From: Mesorhizobium escarrei
Lineage (GTDB): Bacteria; Pseudomonadota; Alphaproteobacteria; Rhizobiales; Rhizobiaceae
Reading direction: 5' to 3'
Assembly (NCBI RefSeq): GCF_935825525.1
Contig: NZ_CAKXZT010000132.1
Location: 4,832-68,831, forward strand
DNA length: 64,000 nucleotides
Numbering within the stretch: position 1 is the first letter of the stretch; each line of letters begins with the position of its first letter. The notes beneath the pieces are model-generated. The model had not been told where the DNA came from. It saw only the letters and a list, made by a program, of their open reading frames with translations, and made no database searches. The translations under genes and the position numbers were made by a program. This document shows, one piece after another, positions 25,496 through 33,881 of this stretch.

Positions 25496-26113
25496 ATGTT
25501 GGAAACCGGGCACGCTGTCGCGGCGGGGTTGTTTCCGTTCGCCATTTCCTATGCGCTTCTGGCAATGCTGCCGGGCGCCAATTTTGCTGTCGTCGCGCAG
25601 GCTGCGCTGACCGCTTCGCGTGCCACAGCACTTTCGGCTGCCGCCGGTATTGCCTTGGGCGCGAGCTCGCTGGCGGTGGTCGTCGTGACGGGCGCCGCCG
25701 CGCTGCCGCCCGGAAGCATCGCGCACCAGATGGCCGCCAGCCTTTATGGCGCAATGCTGGTCTTCATCGGCTGGAATTCGATGCGGCGGGCGCTTTCGAT
25801 CACGATCGGCGCCAACGAGCCGAAGCCGCTTCCCATCGTTCGGTACTTCCGGCTGGGATTTATCACGGCGGCGGCAAATCCGGCCACCGCGTTGTTTTTC
25901 GCATCCTCTACGCTGAGCTTAAATGCGCGTGGGGCAATTCACATATCCGTGGCAGCGCTGGTTTTTGCGATTGCAATCGCCTGGTTTGGCCTTGTCGGCC
26001 TGGCTATTTCCCGGCCAGCCATGCGCGAATTTTACAACCGTTTCCGCAAGCACCTGGACATCGTTCTGGGAGGAGCCTTGATAGCGATTGGTTTTGCCGC
26101 CCTTAGCCATTGA
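25496..26113 (+). CDS. LysE/RhtB-family exporter
   Basis: 205 residues with about six membrane helices. The N-terminal YALLAMLPGANFAVVAQAAL has the LysE-family P-G-P/A-N region (usually PGPN; here PGAN), then SRATALSAAAGIALGAS and a central GFITAAANPATALFFAS. It exports amino acids or related metabolites. It is flanked by a functional and a decayed LuxR-type regulator gene. Confidence 0.85.
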   Translation: MLETGHAVAAGLFPFAISYALLAMLPGANFAVVAQAALTASRATALSAAAGIALGASSLAVVVVTGAAALPPGSIAHQMAASLYGAMLVFIGWNSMRRALSITIGANEPKPLPIVRYFRLGFITAAANPATALFFASSTLSLNARGAIHISVAALVFAIAIAWFGLVGLAISRPAMREFYNRFRKHLDIVLGGALIAIGFAALSH

Positions 26114-26143
26114 GCGACAAATAGACGGCATTCCACCGATTCG

Positions 26144-26880
26144 TCATCTGCGATTGAGCGGTTGCGTGCTCTTGAGCAAAGCGACGAGCTGGCTTTGCTG
26201 CCGGGTCCGGTCTTGACGAAAATCCGTTCGAGATAGGTCCGGCCGGTTTTTACCGTGATCTTCAAGTCGGATGCCGCATCTTTCAAGGGTCGTCCTTGAG
26301 AAAGCGCGGCCGCCAAACGTGTCTCGGAGGGCGTCAGGTCGAACAGGCCCGCGAGGAGGGTTGGTGAAGGCACGAACGGCACTGGCCCTTACCTCCGTTG
26401 CCGCAACCAGGATGTCCGCGCCGGTGAAAATGTCATGTGCGGCGCGGCGCAGTGGCAAAAGGTGGATGACCACAGCCGGCCGGCTTTCGTTGGCGGCAAC
26501 AGGAATCGATCGGACCGCGAAATCGTTGCGGTTCTCGAGAATGGCCCGCTGGAAAAGCGCGTTGGCGGAGGCATTGGCGATCGCCATGCCGCCATAGGCA
26601 GTTGGCAGAAACATCTCGGTCATTTCTTCCAGCAGCCGTTGACCGTCAGCACGCGTCCCGATGCAGTCATGACCGCGGCCGGCAGCCCGAGGGCCTCGAG
26701 TGCCGAGACGGTCGCCCTGGCCTGTTCCAACCCCAATCGCGCCGAGCCGCCTCGTAGATCTTGTCCGTCAGATCGTCGAACATGGGCGCAAGCCTGTTTC
26801 AGAGTCAGCACGCTACTGGCCCGGATCGGCGCCAGCCGCCGACCTAGTCCCGCGCGATCAAAATGCCCACGCTGAAACCG
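26144..26880 (-). pseudogene. Decayed LuxR-type regulator, several frameshifts
   Basis: Fragments of one protein lie in order in different frames on the minus strand. LTLKQACAHV, DDLTDKIYEAA and LGLEQARATVSALEALGLPAAVMTA (26811-26640) come first. They continue as LLEEMTEMFLPTAYGGMAIANAS through 26420, then SPTLLAGLFDLTPSETRLAAALSQ with the HTH TVKTGRTYLERIFVKTG to about 26215. Finally RQQSQLVALLKSTQPLNRR ends at 26144. The HTH and tail closely match the intact regulator at 24228. At least four frame changes are needed, so it is inactive. Confidence 0.8.
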
Positions 26881-26960
26881 GGGTCAACCACAGGTTGCGA
26901 TCGAGTTGTATTCGGTTCTGGATTGTGGCGATTATCGTAGCCGCTGCTGCATGGACCTCA

Positions 26961-26993
26961 AAACGACAAACCCGCCGGACTGGGTCCAGCGGG
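26961..26993 (-). terminator. Terminator of the 27044 DUF1127 gene
   Basis: On the minus strand CCGCTGGAC pairs with GTCCGGCGG (26984-26992 with 26972-26980, one T-G pair), followed by GTTTGTCGTTTT. It lies 50 bases after the gene's stop. Confidence 0.7.
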
Positions 26994-27043
26994 CTCGGAA
27001 CCGGCGGCGGGAAACCCGCCTGCCTCGGCTCTTGCTTAGCGGA

Positions 27044-27184
27044 TCAACGCGCCTTGCGGGCGATCCTCTCGATGTCACCACGGTTGATGCCGAGGTCGTT
27101 GAGCTCACGGGCGTTCAGGCGGTTCAGTTCGCGCACGGTTTCATTGTACATGCGCCAGTTGCGGAAAGCACGGATCGGGTTCAT
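27044..27184 (-). CDS. DUF1127 small protein
   Basis: A 46-residue gene beginning MNPIRAFRNWRMYNETVREL and ending in a basic IERIARKAR tail. LNARELNDLGINRGDIERIA is the DUF1127 signature. GGAGGACT lies six bases before the ATG on the minus strand, and a terminator follows. It is the second DUF1127 gene in the window after 20662. Short arginine-rich DUF1127 proteins have been linked to small-RNA and phosphate physiology in Agrobacterium; this member is untested. Confidence 0.88.
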   Translation of the reverse strand: MNPIRAFRNWRMYNETVRELNRLNARELNDLGINRGDIERIARKAR

Positions 27185-27316
27185 GGTAGTCCTCCATCGT
27201 TTCTATGCCGCTGAAATAGGCACCGTTGATGAAAAGTTGAACAGACGCTTTTGCATGGCGGCAATGCGTTTGTTGCATTGCGCAATTGAGATTTTGTTCA
27301 GCTTGTTTACCGACCG

Positions 27317-28330
27317 TCAGCCGACGTCGAGCACGATCTTGCCGATGTGGTCGCCGTCCTCCATCCGCTCATGCGCCCGCCACGCCTCCTTGAGCGGGAA
27401 GATCATGTCCATTACGGGTGCTACCTTGCGGGTGGCGAGCAGCGGCCACACCTGCGCCTCCAGCGCTGCGGCGATTGCCGCCTTGAATTCAACGGTGCGC
27501 GGCCGCAGCGTCGAGCCGGTGTGGGTGAGCCGCTTGACCATGATCTTCGAGAAATCGGCGCTTGCCACCGCCCCGCTCTGCGTCGCGATCTGGACGATGC
27601 GGCCTTCCACCGCCGCGGCCTGGTAGTTTCGCGCCACATAGTCGCCCCCGACCATGTCGAGGATGACGTTGGCGCCCTTGCCGCCGGTCGCGTCCTTGAC
27701 CGCCGCGACAAAATCCTCCTCGCGGTAGTTGATCGCCCGGTCGGCGCCGAGCTTCAGACAGGCGTCGCACTTCTCCTGGCTGCCGGCGGTGGTGATGACA
27801 TAGGCGCCGAAGGCCGAGGCGAGCTGGATTGCCGTGGTGCCTATCCCGGACGAGCCGCCATGCACGAGCAGCGTCTCGCCGCGCTTTAAGGCCCCGCGCT
27901 CGAAGACATTGTGCCAGACGGTGAAGTAGTTTTCCGGTACCGCCGCCGCCTCGGTGTGGGTGAAGCCGGCGGGCAGCGGCAGCACGCTGCCGGCATGGAC
28001 CTTGACGTATTCGGCATAGCCGCCGCCGGGCGTCAGCGCGCAGATCCGGTCGCCGACGCGCCAGCGCGATATCTCGTCGCCAAGAGCGGCGACTTCGCCG
28101 GACACTTCGAGACCCGGCAGGTCAGACGCACCAGGCGGCGGTGGATAGGCGCCCTTGCGTTGCTGCACATCCGGCCGGTTGATACCGGCGGCGCGCACCC
28201 GGATCAGGATTTCGCCGGGACCGGGCACGGGCACGTCGCGCGTTTCCGGTTTCAGCACCCGTGGTCCGCCGGGTTCCGAGATCGCGATGGCCGTCATCTT
28301 CGCCGGAATATTGTTCTGTTCGCTCGCCAT
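27317..28330 (-). CDS. NAD(P)H quinone oxidoreductase, PIG3 family
   Basis: 337 residues from ATG 28330 (MASEQNNIPAKMTAIA). A longer open frame upstream translates the 19-base repeats and is not gene-like. Medium-chain dehydrogenase/reductase without zinc ligands: GINRPDVQQRKGAYPPPPG near 50 and the NADPH-binding GGSSGIGTTAIQLA near 155. This matches human PIG3/TP53I3-like quinone reductases. GGGAAAAG is the likely ribosome site. Confidence 0.9.
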   Translation of the reverse strand: MASEQNNIPAKMTAIAISEPGGPRVLKPETRDVPVPGPGEILIRVRAAGINRPDVQQRKGAYPPPPGASDLPGLEVSGEVAALGDEISRWRVGDRICALTPGGGYAEYVKVHAGSVLPLPAGFTHTEAAAVPENYFTVWHNVFERGALKRGETLLVHGGSSGIGTTAIQLASAFGAYVITTAGSQEKCDACLKLGADRAINYREEDFVAAVKDATGGKGANVILDMVGGDYVARNYQAAAVEGRIVQIATQSGAVASADFSKIMVKRLTHTGSTLRPRTVEFKAAIAAALEAQVWPLLATRKVAPVMDMIFPLKEAWRAHERMEDGDHIGKIVLDVG

Positions 28331-28359
28331 GACTTTTCCCGTCTCGCTTCGCCAGTTTC

Positions 28360-28426
28360 TTGCCAGTTGCCGGTTTTCTTGTCGACTGCCGGTTTTCTTG
28401 CCGACTGCCAGTTTTCTTGCCGACTG
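28360..28426. repeat. 19-base tandem repeat, about 3.5 copies
   Basis: Units 28360-28378, 28379-28397, 28398-28416 and a partial fourth to 28426, of the form TTGCC(A/G)(A/G)(T/C)TGCC(G/A)GTTTTC. It lies 30 bases upstream of the quinone oxidoreductase start, in its leader or promoter. Confidence 0.75.
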
Positions 28427-28482
28427 TTTGCATCCATGCCCCTGCCCTATGTATGCTGATTGGCAAATCAGGCAAATGGCCA

Positions 28483-28526
28483 CTGCAGCGCTCCGCGTGC
28501 GATTGGACGCGCAAAGGACGCTGTAG
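28483..28526. repeat. RIME-like palindrome
   Basis: CTGCAGCG (28483-28490) and CGCTGTAG (28519-28526) enclose the GCGTGCGATTGGACGCGC core. It lies between the divergent quinone oxidoreductase and DUF1192 genes. Confidence 0.65.
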
Positions 28527-28560
28527 CAGTTCAATTTTTGCGCATGAGCGAGGAGCGACG

Positions 28561-28755
28561 ATGGCGATCTTCGACGACGAACCCAAAAAGAAGGCGCGCC
28601 CGCATGAGATCGGGCAGGATCTGTCGCTGCTTTCCGTCGATGAACTGTCAGAGCGGATCGCCATTTTGCGCGACGAGATCGCCCGGTTGGAAGCCGAGCT
28701 CAAGACCAAGAGCACCACCAAATCAGCGGCCGAGGCGCTGTTTCGCCGCGGATAG
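28561..28755 (+). CDS. DUF1192 small protein
   Basis: 64 residues, ATG at 28561 after GAGGAGCG. The FDDEPKKKARPHEIGQDLSL start and LSVDELSERIAILRDEIARLEAEL coiled coil are the DUF1192 pattern of Alphaproteobacteria. The function is unknown. The next gene follows after 84 bases. Confidence 0.85.
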   Translation: MAIFDDEPKKKARPHEIGQDLSLLSVDELSERIAILRDEIARLEAELKTKSTTKSAAEALFRRG

Positions 28756-28839
28756 TTTCCAGAGCCGAAGCGCCCGCCGCCGAAAAGCTCGAATGCGACT
28801 GTCTTCAGACCCTCCCCAAATTCCAGCCGGATCAGCTAA

Positions 28840-30087
28840 ATGTTTGCAAGCTACCGACCGATCCTTTCGCTGCTTCGCGGCACCGCTTTCCTGCTGGCTG
28901 CAACCGGACTGCACGGGCTGCTGTTGCCGCTGCGCGGCCAGCTGGAGGGTTTCTCGACCGCATCGCTCGGCCTGATGGGCACGGCCTGGGCCGGCGGCTT
29001 CGTCACCGGCTGCTTCTTTGCGCCGCGCCTCGTGCGCCGCGCCGGTCACGTACGCGCTTTTGGCGCCTTTGCGGCATCGGGAGCCATCGTCGCACTACTC
29101 ACCGGCCTGATCATCGACGAATATATCTGGATCCTGCTGCGCGCCTTCACCGGCTTCACCATGGCCGGCGCCTTCATGATCATCGAAAGCTGGCTGAACG
29201 AGAAGTCCACCAACGAGAACCGCGGCGCCGTCTTCGGGCTTTACATGATGGTCACCTATGCCTCGATCATGGGCGGCCAGATGATCGTTGCCGGCGGTGA
29301 CGTGAAGTCGGCCTCGCTGTTCATGATCACCGGTATCCTGTTCTGCCTGTCGCTCATTCCAACCGCAGTGTCGACGGCTTCGCATCCCAAGCCGCTGCAG
29401 GACGTCTCGCTCGACGTCAAGGGGCTCTATGTCAATTCGCCGGTGTCGGCGATCGCCTGCGTTTTGATCGGTGTCGCCAACGGCGCCTGGGGCACGCTTG
29501 GCGCCGTCTATGGCGCCCGCATCGGCATTTCCACGGCCGAGATCGCGCTGATGATGAGCCTGGTGGTCGTCGCAGGCGCCGCCATGCAACTTCCGGCCGG
29601 GCGTCTCTCCGACAAGACCGACCGCCGCTTTGTGCTGGCAGGCCTGGCCTTCGGCGCGGCGCTATTCGCCGTCGCGCTGTTCCTGTTCGAGCCGCGCTCC
29701 GGCATCTTCGTCATCGTCTGCACCGCCGCCTACGGGGCCTTTGCCTACACGCTCTATTCGATCGCCGTAGCCCATGCCAACGACCACGCCCGGGCGGAAG
29801 ATTTCGTCAAAGTGTCCGGCGGCCTGCTGCTGCTCTATGGTTTCGGCACGATGATCGGGCCGCTGCTGGCCGCCGGCCTGATGGGCTGGATGCGGCCGGA
29901 AAGCCTGTTCCTTGCAACGGCCCTCGCGCATCTTTGCCTGGCAGGCTATACGCTGCTGCGCATCAGCCGGCGCGCACCGGTGCCGATCGAAGATCGCGAC
30001 GCCTTCAAGACGCAACCGGCCGAGCGCTCGATCACGCCGGAAGCTTTGCGGCTCGATCCGCGCAGAAAGCCTGAAACCAACGGTTGA
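28840..30087 (+). CDS. MFS transporter (YcaD-like)
   Basis: 415 residues with about twelve membrane helices. The MFS signature appears between helices 2 and 3 (APRLVRRAGHVRAFG) and IESWLNEKSTNENRGAVFGLYM is typical of the YcaD/CynX-like group. The substrate is unknown. The hydrophilic tail after about residue 375 is proline and arginine rich. The ribosome site is weak (AGCCGG). It ends 31 bases before the small winged-helix regulator. Confidence 0.85.
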   Translation: MFASYRPILSLLRGTAFLLAATGLHGLLLPLRGQLEGFSTASLGLMGTAWAGGFVTGCFFAPRLVRRAGHVRAFGAFAASGAIVALLTGLIIDEYIWILLRAFTGFTMAGAFMIIESWLNEKSTNENRGAVFGLYMMVTYASIMGGQMIVAGGDVKSASLFMITGILFCLSLIPTAVSTASHPKPLQDVSLDVKGLYVNSPVSAIACVLIGVANGAWGTLGAVYGARIGISTAEIALMMSLVVVAGAAMQLPAGRLSDKTDRRFVLAGLAFGAALFAVALFLFEPRSGIFVIVCTAAYGAFAYTLYSIAVAHANDHARAEDFVKVSGGLLLLYGFGTMIGPLLAAGLMGWMRPESLFLATALAHLCLAGYTLLRISRRAPVPIEDRDAFKTQPAERSITPEALRLDPRRKPETNG

Positions 30088-30118
30088 GATTTGGAAAACT
30101 TTGCCTCACAAATAAGGC

Positions 30119-30406
30119 ATGATGTTTTCCGACGCCTTCATGGCGATTGCCGATCCCAACCGGCGCTATCTCTTGGAAGAGCTTCGGCGCGGCCCGAAGA
30201 CCGTCAACGAACTGGCCGCCGGGTTGCCGGTCTCGCGCCCGGCTGTTTCGCAGCATCTGAAAGTGCTGCTCGACGCCGGTCTGGTCAACGCCAAGCCGGA
30301 AGGGACAAGGCGCGTCTATACGGTCAGCAGTGCCGGCTTCCTGAAGCTCAACATCTGGCTCGACCAGTTCTGGGAGGTCGAGCAGCTTGGCTCGCCCGGA
30401 AGCTGA
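30119..30406 (+). CDS. ArsR-type winged-helix regulator
   Basis: 95 residues, almost only the winged helix: IADPNRRYLLEELRRGPKTVNELA, then VSRPAVSQHLKVLLDAGLV and the wing EGTRRVYTVS. There are no metal-binding cysteines, so it belongs to the metal-independent group that often pairs with SRPBCC (AHSA1) proteins. None is adjacent here; the AHSA1 gene lies 0.8 kb away on the other strand beside its own ArsR. Confidence 0.85.
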   Translation: MMFSDAFMAIADPNRRYLLEELRRGPKTVNELAAGLPVSRPAVSQHLKVLLDAGLVNAKPEGTRRVYTVSSAGFLKLNIWLDQFWEVEQLGSPGS

Positions 30407-30537
30407 GGTGCGCCGTCGCATTCTTGCCAGTAGCGCACCAGGCGCGTCGAGCAGCTCGCATGGCGAAAGCTCCTTAGGATTCAGGTGCTTGGCGTTGAGC
30501 CGCATATCGTCCCATTGAAACAGTGTCGGGCATCGGA

Positions 30538-31149
30538 CTAAGCGGTCCAGCTTGGACGTTCCTGAACACGGTCGAGCCAATGATGGACATTGACGAGCGA
30601 GTCCGGGATGTCGGCTCCGAAGAAGGCGCCAAGCCAGGCTGCGACGGCAGCGGTGATGTCGGCGACGGAGAACTGGTCGCCGGCGATGAACGGGCGGCCA
30701 TCGGCAATCTCGCGGTCAAGCCACGCCCACTTTGCCGGAACGGCTTCGCGCTGGGTTTCGGCGAAAGCCGGGAACTGCACAAGCCGCTCCGCAAACATGG
30801 GATCGGAATGCAGGGCAATGCTGCCGATCGTTCCGAAGATCTCGATCTCGGCGCGGCGGTTCCACATCTCGACCTTGCCTTGGCTGACCGCGTCCGAGCC
30901 GAACAGTGCCGGCGTCGGATGAATCGCCTCCAGATAGCGGCAGATGGCGATGCTTTCGGTGATCACCGTGCCGTCGTCGAGCACGAGCACCGGAATCTGG
31001 CCGAGTGAGTTGAGCTCAAGGAATTGCGGGGTTTTGTGCTCGCCTTTTGTCAGATCGACATCAACCCGCGGAACGTCGATGCCTTTCTCAGCCATGAAGA
31101 TGCGGACACGGTAGGAATTCGGACCAATGCCGCAGTAGAGTTTCATCAT
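30538..31149 (-). CDS. Glutathione S-transferase family protein
   Basis: 203 residues. N-terminal thioredoxin-like domain (KLYCGIGPNSYRVRIFMAEKG ... LGQIPVLVLDDGTVITESIAICRYLE), with the cis-Pro IPVL and the glutathione-binding ES pair. The C-terminal helical domain contains FIAGDQFSVADITAAVAAWL. It conjugates glutathione to electrophiles or acts in related thiol chemistry. Upstream on the same strand are SRPBCC and ArsR genes (41-bp gap), so the three may be co-transcribed. Confidence 0.88.
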   Translation of the reverse strand: MMKLYCGIGPNSYRVRIFMAEKGIDVPRVDVDLTKGEHKTPQFLELNSLGQIPVLVLDDGTVITESIAICRYLEAIHPTPALFGSDAVSQGKVEMWNRRAEIEIFGTIGSIALHSDPMFAERLVQFPAFAETQREAVPAKWAWLDREIADGRPFIAGDQFSVADITAAVAAWLGAFFGADIPDSLVNVHHWLDRVQERPSWTA

Positions 31150-31190
31150 ATCCTCCCGATTCTGCTGATCTTTGGCTCAGGCTGTGGCGC

Positions 31191-31646
31191 TCACGCGCAT
31201 TCCACCCGCAGGTTGTCGAGCATCTGACTCCAGCCAGCCCGATGGTTTTCGGGCTGATCATGGCCGTCAAGAAAGGCGCCTTGCTCGGTCATCACCAGCC
31301 GGCAGCCTGTGCCTTCTGGACTGAATTCAACCGTCAGCAGGCCGACAAACAATCGCTGGCCGCTGCTTGTCATGCCGCCAGCCGAGACGATGCGCTGGTC
31401 GCGCACGATGTCGAGGTAGCGCGTCTCGTTCACATAACTCTCGCCACCTTTGGGTCCGAAACGGCTGAGCGCAATGCCGCCCACCTGGAACTCGAAGCGG
31501 TCAATGCTGCTTTCCCACCCCTCGCCGGGCGAGCCCCAGCGCTGCAATGCGGTGGGATCGGACCAGGCGGCGAACACCCGCGCCGGCGAAGCGTCGTAGC
31601 TGCGTTCAAGCACTATGGTCGAATGGACGACGGAGCGTTCGCTCAT
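31191..31646 (-). CDS. SRPBCC/AHSA1-family protein
   Basis: 151 residues. VLERSYDASPARVFAAWSDPTALQRW at the start and EFSPEGTGCRLVMTEQGAF ... HRAGWSQMLDNL near the end are the activator-of-Hsp90-homologue pattern with a hydrophobic ligand cavity. It follows its ArsR partner after 10 bases, the usual ArsR-AHSA1 pairing. The ligand is unknown. Confidence 0.88.
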   Translation of the reverse strand: MSERSVVHSTIVLERSYDASPARVFAAWSDPTALQRWGSPGEGWESSIDRFEFQVGGIALSRFGPKGGESYVNETRYLDIVRDQRIVSAGGMTSSGQRLFVGLLTVEFSPEGTGCRLVMTEQGAFLDGHDQPENHRAGWSQMLDNLRVECA

Positions 31647-31656
31647 GTTGGCCTCC

Positions 31657-31995
31657 TCAGTTTCCTTCGGTTTTGGTTTCCGCGAGAAAGGCGCCGAGCC
31701 GGTCGAGCCGCTGTTCCCAAGCCAGGCGCCGTTCGTTGATCCAGTGTTCGGCGGTCCTCAGCGCCTTCGGCTCGAGCTGGCAGGTGCGCACCCGGCCGAG
31801 CTTTTCGGTGCGGACGAGGCCGCTCGCCTCGAGCACATTCAGGTGCTGGACGACCGCCGACAGCGACATCGCCAGCGGCTCGGCCAACTGGCTGACCGAG
31901 GCGGGGCCGCGCGACAGCCGCTCCACCATGTGCCGCCGCGCCGGGTCGGCGAGCGACTGGAACATCAGGTCGAGCTGGGCGGTATCGTGCAGCAT
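31657..31995 (-). CDS. ArsR-family regulator paired with SRPBCC
   Basis: 112 residues from ATG 31995 (MLHDTAQLDLMFQSLADPARR). The frame runs 49 codons further upstream, but that part is the GST remnant in another reading. The winged helix reads SRGPASVSQLAEPLAMSLSAVVQHLNVLE (two helices), then GLVRTEKLGRVRTCQLE as wing. No metal-site cysteines. It likely represses the downstream SRPBCC-GST genes. Confidence 0.88.
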   Translation of the reverse strand: MLHDTAQLDLMFQSLADPARRHMVERLSRGPASVSQLAEPLAMSLSAVVQHLNVLEASGLVRTEKLGRVRTCQLEPKALRTAEHWINERRLAWEQRLDRLGAFLAETKTEGN

Positions 31996-32012
31996 CGGGC
32001 TTAACCGTTGTT

Positions 32013-32206
32013 TTAGGGGAAGAGCTTGAAATAGGGCTGCGCTTCCTCGATCACGCGGGCGACAGACGGCCGCAGCAGCAGCCGGTCGTGGTAGCGCGCG
32101 ACTGTTCATTGCCGACAAATGTGAACGGCGTTCCGTTCTCATAGACCGCGATCAGTGGCTTCCAGCAGAAGGAGGCCAGCGGATGGCGATGCATCGCCAA
32201 CGACAT
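32013..32206 (-). pseudogene. Glutathione S-transferase remnant with internal deletion
   Basis: On the minus strand the first 29 or so residues (MHRHPLASFCWKPLIAVYEN, GTPFT) are a GST N-terminus with the catalytic-type SFC motif. About 100 bases later another frame gives a GST C-terminus, ARYHDRLLLRPSVARV then IEEAQPYFKLFP and a stop at 32013-32015. The roughly 170 residues that should lie between are missing. It is a deleted copy beside an intact GST gene. Confidence 0.75.
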
Positions 32207-32278
32207 CGTTTTGCTCGTTCCCTTGATGGTTCGCCGCTGCATGATTACAGAGAGCCAAACACTAAAGCATTTACTTAA

Positions 32279-33187
32279 CTATTGCCGCCGAGACCGTGTG
32301 TCAAGGTCCGGCTCCGCGCTTATCTGGGTTTGGCTATGGGCGACGATGGCATCAACGATCGTGGCCCAATCGTCGGGATGGAGTTCGTGGCCGCCGCCTT
32401 CAATGCGGACAAGCCTGGCGCCGGCAACTGCTTCGGCAAGAGCGGTGCCATGCTCGACCGGAAAGATCGGATCCGCGGTGCCGTGGATGACGAGGAGCGG
32501 AACCTTCAAGTCGTGCAGGCGACCCTTCCAGTCCTCGCTGCCCCGATCCTCGCCGCCCCGATCTTCACCGGACTTGAGCATGAAGTGATTGGTCGCGCTT
32601 AGAAAACCGCCGGACCGGTCGTAGTCCTGTTCGACGAACGCCCTCGTCCGCTTCTGGTCGAATGGATGCGCGGTGCCGGCGATTGCGTGCGCGTCCTTGA
32701 CGATGAAGTCGACCACCTGGGCACGGTTAGACCAGTCAACCTTTGCGCCTTCGGCCGAATGCTTCATATAGGCTTCGGTCGTCCCTGGCAGATGCGACGT
32801 GTCGATCCCGATTGGCGAAGTGCTGATCGCCGTTAGCGAGAGGATCCGCGACGGATATTTCAACGCCACAAGCTGTGCGATCATGCCGCCCATCGACATG
32901 CCGACGACATGCGCTTTGGCGATGCCATAATTGTCGAGGACGCGGGTGGCGTCGTCCACCATGTCGTCGAAAGTGTAAGGCGGTTCGCCCGGCGCATATT
33001 TGGTCGAACGGCCGGTATCGCGATTGTCATAGCGGATCACGAACCGGCCGTTGCCGGCCAGTTTCCGGCAGAACGCCTCAGGCCACCAGAGCATCGAGGC
33101 CATGGCGCCCATAATCAGCAGCATCGGCGGATGCGCGGGATCGCCAAACGTCTGCGACGCGATTTCGGGTTCCGCTGCCTTGGTCAT
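32279..33187 (-). CDS. Alpha/beta hydrolase
   Basis: 302 residues from ATG 33187, with GGAGAGGAGA upstream. Nucleophile elbow GMSMGGM near residue 105, oxyanion MGAMASM near 30, and a catalytic His in GGGHELHPDDW near 272. Similar to aclacinomycin methylesterase/RdmC-like hydrolases. The EDRGGEDRGSEDW stretch near 218 comes from a 15-base direct repeat. Divergent from an HxlR regulator, with a palindrome in between. Confidence 0.88.
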   Translation of the reverse strand: MTKAAEPEIASQTFGDPAHPPMLLIMGAMASMLWWPEAFCRKLAGNGRFVIRYDNRDTGRSTKYAPGEPPYTFDDMVDDATRVLDNYGIAKAHVVGMSMGGMIAQLVALKYPSRILSLTAISTSPIGIDTSHLPGTTEAYMKHSAEGAKVDWSNRAQVVDFIVKDAHAIAGTAHPFDQKRTRAFVEQDYDRSGGFLSATNHFMLKSGEDRGGEDRGSEDWKGRLHDLKVPLLVIHGTADPIFPVEHGTALAEAVAGARLVRIEGGGHELHPDDWATIVDAIVAHSQTQISAEPDLDTRSRRQ

Positions 33188-33208
33188 GGTCGCCGTCTCC
33201 TCTCCGCA

Positions 33209-33257
33209 AACCAATTGCATTTTGCAATCGGTTGTACGATAATAAAACTGATATAAT
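33209..33257. promoter_or_regulatory. Operator candidate and -10 between hydrolase and HxlR genes
   Basis: AACCAATTGCA (33209-33219) and TGCAATCGGTT (33223-33233) form an inverted repeat matching in 10 of 11 positions around TTT. A TATAAT at 33252-33257 could be the -10 of the HxlR gene. The HxlR protein probably binds here and controls both directions (inference). Confidence 0.65.
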
Positions 33258-33286
33258 AATGCAACCGGTTTCTATTGGAGAATCGC

Positions 33287-33814
33287 ATGAGCATCGATCG
33301 CCGGTCTGGGTGCCCGATCAACCTGTCGCTTGAAGTGTTTGGCGACCGGTGGAGCCTGATCATCCTTCGCGACATGATTTTCGGCGGCAAACGCCACTTT
33401 CGCGACCTGCTCAACCGATCATTGGAACGCATCGCTTCCAACATTCTCGCCGATCGGCTGAAACGGCTGATGGAGCTCGGCATGCTGACCAGGGCTGACG
33501 ACCCGACCCACAAGCAGAAGGCGATCTACAGCCTGACCGAAATGGCGATCACGCTGGTGCCGATCCTGGCGCATCTCGGCGCCTGGGGTCGCGTCTGGCT
33601 GCCGGTCAGCGAGGAGCTCTCGATCCGCGCCGAGCTTCTGGAAAAGGGCGGCCCGCCGATGTGGGAAAAGTTCATGGACGAACTGCGCCACGAACATCTG
33701 GGCACACCTTCCGACACGCCGCCGGATGCCACGGTGCGTGCGACGTTGCAGGCCGGATACGAGGCGGTTGTCGCCCGAAAGGCGCCGGGCGCCGGGTGCG
33801 ATGTCGGCGCCTGA
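33287..33814 (+). CDS. HxlR-family regulator
   Basis: 175 residues from the ATG at 33287, with GGAG seven bases upstream. GCPINLSLEVFGDRWSLIILRDM, then RHFRDLLNRSLERIASNILADRLKRL and a wing TRADDPTHKQKAIYSLTE are the HxlR winged-helix hallmarks, with the conserved N-terminal Cys. The C-terminal 60 residues extend beyond the usual 110-120. It faces the divergent hydrolase gene, the classic repressor-target layout. Confidence 0.9.
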   Translation: MSIDRRSGCPINLSLEVFGDRWSLIILRDMIFGGKRHFRDLLNRSLERIASNILADRLKRLMELGMLTRADDPTHKQKAIYSLTEMAITLVPILAHLGAWGRVWLPVSEELSIRAELLEKGGPPMWEKFMDELRHEHLGTPSDTPPDATVRATLQAGYEAVVARKAPGAGCDVGA

Positions 33815-33881
33815 CCAACTTATTTCCCCCATCGCAGGTCGGCTCTGCTATTGAAGCTATTGAAAACTATAATTTACGGGA

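Noticed and set aside
30407..30580. Minus-strand frame with MRLNAKHLNPKELSP text between the ArsR and GST genes
   Set aside because: It looks somewhat protein-like, but runs into the antisense of the ArsR gene and has no family match I know.
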